From a virus, in IMG/VR virus record IMGVR_UViG_3300038825_000013, positions 1 to 22,667 of that record: 22,667 nt of DNA, one strand, 5' to 3'. The notes below the pieces were generated by a model. The model was not told the origin of the DNA. It ran no database searches and worked only from the letters and a program-made list of their open reading frames with translations. Of this stretch, positions 22,023 to 22,667 are shown in pieces. The position numbers and the translations under genes are program-made. Numbering within the stretch: the first letter of the stretch is position 1; the number at the start of each line of letters is the position of its first letter.

Positions 22023-22667
22023 TTTATTTTTATTGTTATCGTGTAGCGCAATAGCTGACGATAACGAAATCTATGTAGATCAAGTTGGTGCAACAGCCAA
22101 CATTGACTTAGAGCAACTAGGTTCTGGAAACATTATAGGTGGCTTGAACTCTGCACACGGCTCTATGACTGCGTTTGATCTTGATGGTACTACAATGACA
22201 TTAGATGTGAACCAGATAGGAAACAATAATAAAATGCTTGGTGATATAAACGCAGATTCATTCACTGGCATATTTGATTTTGATGGTGATACCAACTTAT
22301 ACACTATTCAAGTTGATCCTGGTAATGCCAATAGTGCAGATTCATCAAACGTGAATGTGGATGTGGACGGGTCAACCAACACCTTTACATTAGACTTAGC
22401 TACCAACAGTTTAGCGAGTGGTGCAGACATTGATACGATAGTGCAAGGTGCAAGCAACACAGTAAACATTGACCTTGATGTTGATAGCGCAACCAACTAT
22501 ATTGATTTAGATGGAGATAGTAATACTGTAAATTATGATGGAGATGGTTATGCGGGTGCTTATTTCAAGTTGGAACACGATGGTAACTCAAGGTCTTTTG
22601 ACATTGACCAACAATCTACGTTGGATAACGATTGGTTACAAGTTACTTCTTCTGGCAATAATGGTAG
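22006..22667 (+). CDS. Curlin-like amyloid subunit, partial (runs off the window)
   Basis: The frame starts at ATG 22006, overlapping the csgG stop by 17 bases, and is open to the window end (220 codons visible). It begins with a type I signal peptide (MKKLISLFLLLSCSAIA, cut after A17). The mature part is built of strand-turn units rich in Asn, Asp, Gln, Gly and Ser, about one residue in six being Asp. The first units (VDQVGATANIDLEQLGSGN and VNQIGNNNKM) fit the curlin Q-x-G-x-x-N type repeat of CsgA and CsgB. Later units drift to forms such as DLDGDSNTVNYDGDG. Context next to csgF and csgG makes it the likely cargo. It is already longer than E. coli CsgA (151) and ends beyond the window. Confidence 0.85.
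   Translation, partial: MKKLISLFLLLSCSAIADDNEIYVDQVGATANIDLEQLGSGNIIGGLNSAHGSMTAFDLDGTTMTLDVNQIGNNNKMLGDINADSFTGIFDFDGDTNLYTIQVDPGNANSADSSNVNVDVDGSTNTFTLDLATNSLASGADIDTIVQGASNTVNIDLDVDSATNYIDLDGDSNTVNYDGDGYAGAYFKLEHDGNSRSFDIDQQSTLDNDWLQVTSSGNNG

Noticed and set aside
22006-22060. Lipobox-like LLSC in the curlin-like signal peptide
   Set aside because: The hydrophobic region before the Cys would be very short, and a better type I site (A-I-A before D-D) follows; a secreted amyloid subunit is not expected to be a lipoprotein.
1-22667. Lysogeny functions (integrase, repressor, attachment site) and tRNA genes
   Set aside because: None seen in the window; all genes fit packaging, structure, lysis or the curli cassette.

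Overview
The window is a compact, A+T-rich stretch (about 40% G+C by eye) of a tailed double-stranded DNA phage. Every gene I can support lies on the + strand. Genes are packed end to end, often with TAATG or ATGA-type overlaps, and there is no gene-free stretch longer than about 50 bases. The set of parts points to a short-tailed (podovirus-type) phage: a large terminase, a long P22-type portal, a scaffold, an SU10-type capsid protein, an SU10-type adaptor, a nozzle-like beta-rich protein and a large ejection-type protein, with no tape measure, tube or sheath gene. The small basic proteins next to the portal resemble ones I remember from marine phages, so a marine Gram-negative host is my best guess. 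The host genus cannot be read from the sequence. There is no integrase, repressor, tRNA, replication gene or CRISPR array here.

Layout. 1-3657: packaging (terS tail end, terL, portal). 3638-4492: a run of tiny, mostly lysine-rich proteins, two of them easily missed (53 and 18 codons of protein). 4492-5638: lysis cassette (holin-like, GH24 endolysin, small membrane coiled-coil protein), placed unusually between portal and scaffold. 5650-8569: a proline-rich protein, a small helical protein, scaffold and major capsid protein, closed by a strong GAAA-loop terminator hairpin at 8580-8608. 8618-12908: adaptor, a small tail-fibre-type domain, a protein of ten 20-residue repeats, a long fibre of about 22 17-residue repeats ending in an S74 self-cleaving chaperone domain, and a small unknown. 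12917-20017: a 39-residue membrane microprotein, the nozzle-like protein and five further virion or ejection-type proteins, ending in a 994-residue one.

20024-22667 is the remarkable part. After a PD-(D/E)XK-type nuclease and a membrane-anchored coiled-coil protein come three genes of a curli (functional amyloid) secretion system: csgF, csgG and an Asp/Asn-rich curlin-like subunit that runs off the end of the window. CsgG is an outer-membrane lipoprotein pore, CsgF plugs and extends it, and the curlin-like protein is the presumed cargo. All three have export signals (a lipoprotein one for CsgG) and they overlap one another, so they look like one translationally coupled, expressed cassette. 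Since the products go to the periplasm and outer membrane of the infected cell, they probably remodel the host surface or provide an outer-membrane channel rather than form part of the virion. No csgE, csgC or csgD is visible before the window ends.

The function of the phage-borne curli cassette is inference. The identification of CsgF and CsgG rests on conserved motifs read directly from the translations and compared with the Escherichia coli proteins from memory.
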